From Tomocerus qinae (taxonomy: Eukaryota > Arthropoda > Collembola > Entomobryomorpha > Tomoceridae): a DNA stretch of 64,000 bases. A program made the translations under genes and the position numbers. This document shows, piece after piece, positions 63,707-64,000 of this stretch. Positions within the stretch are counted from its first letter, which is position 1. Every line of letters begins with the position of its first letter. The stretch lies in NCBI GenBank assembly GCA_020055645.1, contig JAECZT010000030.1, positions 20,349 through 84,348 on the forward strand. Reading direction: 5' to 3'. The notes below the pieces were generated by a model. The model had not been told where the DNA came from, did no database searches, and was given only the letters and a program-made list of their open reading frames with translations.

Positions 63707-64000
63707 TTTATAAATGTTATATTACAAAAATTATTTTTCGCCTCGTACAAGCTCAAAAAAATGATTTTTTTCAAGTGTTTAGTCTTTATAAATGTTATAT
63801 TTCAATTGTTTTTGGTCCCCTCGTACAAGCTCAAAAAATGATTTTTTTCAAGTGTGTAGTCTTTATAAATGTTATGCTACAAAAATTATTAGTCCCCTCG
63901 TACAAGCTCAAAATAATGATTTTTTTCAAGTGTCTAGTCTTTATAAATGTTATATTACAAATGTTTTTGGTCCCCTCGTACAAGCTCAAAATATCAGTTT
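63629..64000. repeat. Composite module Y, copy 3, cut by the window end
   Basis: It holds caagttcaaa with gatttctttc, gtgtttag, atatttcaattg, gtgtgtag at 63852, gttatgctac, aataatg and finally ctcaaaatatcag, where the window ends mid-monomer. The array continues beyond the window. Confidence 0.9.

Larger units (their letters stand above)
1..64000. repeat. AT-rich 77-78 bp satellite tandem array (entire window)
   Basis: The same monomer repeats head to tail from the first to the last base, roughly 820 times and always in one orientation. Its usual length is 78 bp. A 77-bp form lacks one A in the A-run at positions 49-55, and rare forms are 76, 79 or 81 bp. Each monomer carries tttataaatg at its start, gtac and agct near its middle, an A-run/T-run dyad, and ctag near its end. 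Identity between monomers of one type is close to 100%. The array is cut by both window edges, so its true length is unknown. No unique DNA, transposon or inversion interrupts it. Arrays of this kind are typical of eukaryotic heterochromatin; a centromeric role is possible but not shown. I do not recognise it as a named satellite family. Confidence 0.98.

Noticed and set aside
1..64000. CRISPR array
   Set aside because: There are no unique spacers: the repeats are directly adjacent and the variable window holds only a few recurring alleles. No cas-like gene is present.
1..64000. CENP-B box
   Set aside because: Type 1 contains ttcg followed by cctcgtacaag, but the required A and the CGGG core are missing, and type 2 lacks ttcg altogether.
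1..64000. Telomeric or subtelomeric repeat, rDNA spacer
   Set aside because: No TTTAGGG- or TTAGGG-like tandem words and no rRNA or 5S sequence occur anywhere in the window.
1..64000. Bacterial or organellar origin (iterons, coding repeats)
   Set aside because: 64 kb without a gene and about 820 near-identical monomers do not fit a bacterial or typical organellar genome; iteron sets are far shorter.
1..64000. Inverted or palindromic arrangement of array blocks
   Set aside because: All monomers read in the same direction; I found no switch of orientation.

Overview
The whole 64 kb window is one uninterrupted tandem array of an AT-rich satellite repeat. The monomer is 78 bp, with a frequent 77-bp form. 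There are roughly 820 head-to-tail monomers, all in the same orientation, and the array runs off both ends of the window. I see no gene, RNA gene, transposable element, CRISPR array or unique sequence. A monomer is about 24-28% G+C. A long homogeneous satellite with layered higher-order structure points to eukaryotic nuclear heterochromatin (centromeric, pericentromeric, subtelomeric or a knob). The sequence does not tell me whether the host is a plant, an animal or something else.

Monomer anatomy, numbered from the conserved start 'tttataaatg': positions 1-19 are nearly invariant; 20-36 are a variable window that defines subtypes; 37-48 (tcgtacaagctc) are nearly invariant; 49-65 are an A-run/T-run dyad, usually aaaaaaatgattttttt; 66-78 (caagtgtctagtc) are nearly invariant. 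I use these type labels. Type 1 has 'aaaaattatttttcgcc'. Type 2 has 'aaatgtttttggtcccc'. Type 3 has 'aaaaattattagtcccc'. Type 4 has 'aaaaattatttttcccc'. Type 5 has 'aaatgtttatggtcccc', often with 'cttaataaatg' at its start. The suffix s marks a 77-bp monomer with six instead of seven A in the A-run. Types 1 and 2 dominate, and types 3 and 4 look like mosaics of them.

Layout. 1-20 kb: mixed types 1-5, with a module seen in four versions (5984-6917, 8864-9795, 10809-11429, 18579-19358) and a type-2-free block (13293-15081). 21-27 kb: another module in three copies (from 21068, 22547 and 24805). 27-51 kb: richer in type 1, with the first 32-monomer (about 2.49 kb) higher-order repeats between 30 and 35 kb. 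52-60 kb: diagnostic monomers recur at multiples of eight monomers (8, 16, 24, 32). 60-64 kb: the most diverged and most recently amplified part, with 5-monomer modules repeated and a composite module seen three times.

The many long open reading frames are by-products of the period: 78 = 3 x 26 codons and three of the six frames through the monomer lack a stop. They are not genes. The interest of the window lies in the nested history of higher-order amplification, in the mosaic subtypes, and in the dyad-rich monomer, which fits but does not prove a centromeric role.
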